A stretch of DNA of 5,954 nucleotides from Rhizobacter sp. (GTDB taxonomy: Bacteria > Pseudomonadota > Gammaproteobacteria > Burkholderiales > Burkholderiaceae_C), in NCBI GenBank assembly GCA_025351675.1, contig JANXVK010000616.1, positions 1 through 5,954 on the forward strand, read 5' to 3'. Below the pieces are notes generated by a model. That model saw only the letters and a list, made by a program, of their open reading frames with translations, was not told the DNA's origin and did no database searches. Made by a program: the position numbers and the translations under genes. Numbering within the stretch: position 1 is the first letter of the stretch; the number at the start of each line of letters is the position of its first letter. This document shows positions 5,220-5,954 of this stretch, in pieces.

Positions 5220-5954
5220 GTCCGTTCCCCCGCACCCGCCGGCCGCAGCCGCCGCTCGATCAGGCCGAAGATGCCGGTCGGTGCTGCGAACACCATGAAC
5301 AGCAGGATCAGCCCGAGCACGAGCTGCCAGCTGCCGGTGAGCCAGGCAGCGACGTAGAGCTTGACGAACTCGAACACGAAGGCGCCGATGAACGCACCGA
5401 CGGCATGCCCCGAGCCGCCGAGGATCGCGATGAACACGATCTCGCCGGAGCGCACCCAGTAGCCCATCTCCGGCGTCACCAGTCCCTGCGTCAGCGCGAA
5501 CAGCGTGCCGCCCAGCCCGCACAGCGCGGCCGACAGCACGTAGCCGCCCCAGAACACGCGCTTGGCCGAGATGCCCAGGTACTCGAGACGCGTCTCGTTG
5601 GTCTTGATCGCCGCCAGCGCCTGTCCCGGCACCGAGCGGAAGTAACGCTGCACCAGCAGGCCGGCGAGCAGCGCGCACAGCAGCGCGACGCCGAGCAGCG
5701 CGGTCTCGAACCCGTCGCGTTCCAGGTGGACGAAGGCGAGCGTGGGTCGGTCGAAACGCAGGCCGTCGGTTCCGCCGGTCACGCCGCCGAACTTGCCGAG
5801 CACCGAAAACAGGACCATCGAAAACGCCAGATTCAGCATGCCGAAGAAGATGCCGCGGTAGCGCACCATGAACAGGCCCACAACCGCCCCGGCCAGCAGC
5901 CCGCAGGCAGCGCCGACGAGCATCAGCAGCAGCGCGTCGGTCTGCGGAAACGTG
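5216..5954 (-). CDS. livM: HAAT-family ABC transporter permease LivM (5' end outside window)
   Basis: This is an inner-membrane permease subunit of the importer, expected to pair with a LivH-type permease. About 246 codons are visible. The first internal methionine codon is at 5923, but the frame stays open to the edge (TFPQTDALLL before it), and LivM proteins are usually about 300-350 residues, so the N-terminal part is missing. Counting from that methionine, GIFFGMLNLAF (24-34) is the family's RGxYFAMxTLAF-like segment and TGGTDGL (49-55) matches the TGGxDGL motif. AIKTNETRLEYLGI (105-118) is the cytoplasmic coupling loop that docks on the ATPases. About six hydrophobic segments are visible, including the ones around GGYVLSAALCGLGGTLFAL, AILGGSGHAVGAFIGAFVF and LVLGLILLFMVFAAP. 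The Arg-rich tail IERRLRPAGAGERT is cytoplasmic. The stop overlaps the livG start by four bases. Upstream genes (livH and possibly livK) are expected but cannot be seen. Confidence 0.93.
   Translation of the reverse strand, partial: TFPQTDALLLMLVGAACGLLAGAVVGLFMVRYRGIFFGMLNLAFSMVLFSVLGKFGGVTGGTDGLRFDRPTLAFVHLERDGFETALLGVALLCALLAGLLVQRYFRSVPGQALAAIKTNETRLEYLGISAKRVFWGGYVLSAALCGLGGTLFALTQGLVTPEMGYWVRSGEIVFIAILGGSGHAVGAFIGAFVFEFVKLYVAAWLTGSWQLVLGLILLFMVFAAPTGIFGLIERRLRPAGAGERT

Larger units (their letters stand above)
485..5954 (-). other. Probable operon: livM-livG-livF-SDR-dctP-halogenase-like
   Basis: Six genes lie on one strand with gaps of -4, 15, 41, 36 and 62 bases, and none of the gaps holds a stem-loop followed by a T-run. 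This supports one transcript, reading from right to left, whose promoter lies beyond the window. The first three genes are certainly one complex. Membership of the last gene is least certain, because the 62-base gap before it contains an AT-rich patch that could start its own transcript. Confidence 0.65.

Noticed and set aside
4296..5357. Plus-strand open frame opposite livF, livG and the end of livM
   Set aside because: Spans boundaries of three certain genes and has no domain, so it is a shadow frame.
4473..5678. LivG extended upstream to a 401-residue product
   Set aside because: The extension is livM read out of frame; the ATGA overlap and the family-typical start GLSLSFGG favour the ATG at 5219.
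1..5954. CRISPR array, tRNA/rRNA, insertion sequence, riboswitch or phage element
   Set aside because: No regularly spaced repeats, RNA-gene signatures, transposase motifs, terminal repeats or long non-coding stretches were seen; the DNA is almost fully coding with uniform codon bias.

Overview
The window comes from a G+C-rich bacterial chromosome, with G/C strongly favoured at third codon positions. A Burkholderiales-type betaproteobacterium is the best guess, based on codon use, the style of the transporter genes and the presence of both Liv-type ABC and TRAP components. This is inference and no lineage marker is present. The DNA is almost fully coding. No rRNA, tRNA, CRISPR array, insertion sequence, attachment site or origin was seen, and no gene-free stretch exceeds about 65 bases.

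Layout. On the plus strand, positions 1-498 hold the 3' part of an unrecognised gene. Everything else lies on the minus strand and reads from right to left as one probable transcription unit: livM (5' end cut off by the window edge), livG, livF, a short-chain dehydrogenase/reductase (SDR), a TRAP-type periplasmic binding protein (DctP family), and a flavin-dependent enzyme with the sequence hallmarks of flavin-dependent halogenases. Spacings are a 4-base overlap (livM/livG), then 15, 41, 36 and 62 bases. The last gene and the plus-strand gene converge and share their final 14 bases. No promoter for the unit is visible; it should lie beyond the right edge.

How the genes may work together. LivM, LivG and LivF are the inner-membrane and ATPase parts of a branched-chain-amino-acid-type (HAAT) ABC importer. 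A LivH partner and a LivK-type binding protein are expected upstream, outside the window. The importer is followed by a probably NAD-linked SDR and then by a DctP binding protein that has no DctQ/DctM membrane partner in the window. The unit ends with the halogenase-like flavoprotein. A reasonable inference is uptake plus oxidative modification of a carboxylated, possibly aromatic, small molecule, but the substrate cannot be read from the sequence.

The points most worth following up are the halogenase-type motifs in a transport/catabolism-like operon, the TRAP binding protein without its own permease, and departures from consensus in both ABC ATPases (LPEGQ signature in LivG, Ser at the switch position in LivF).
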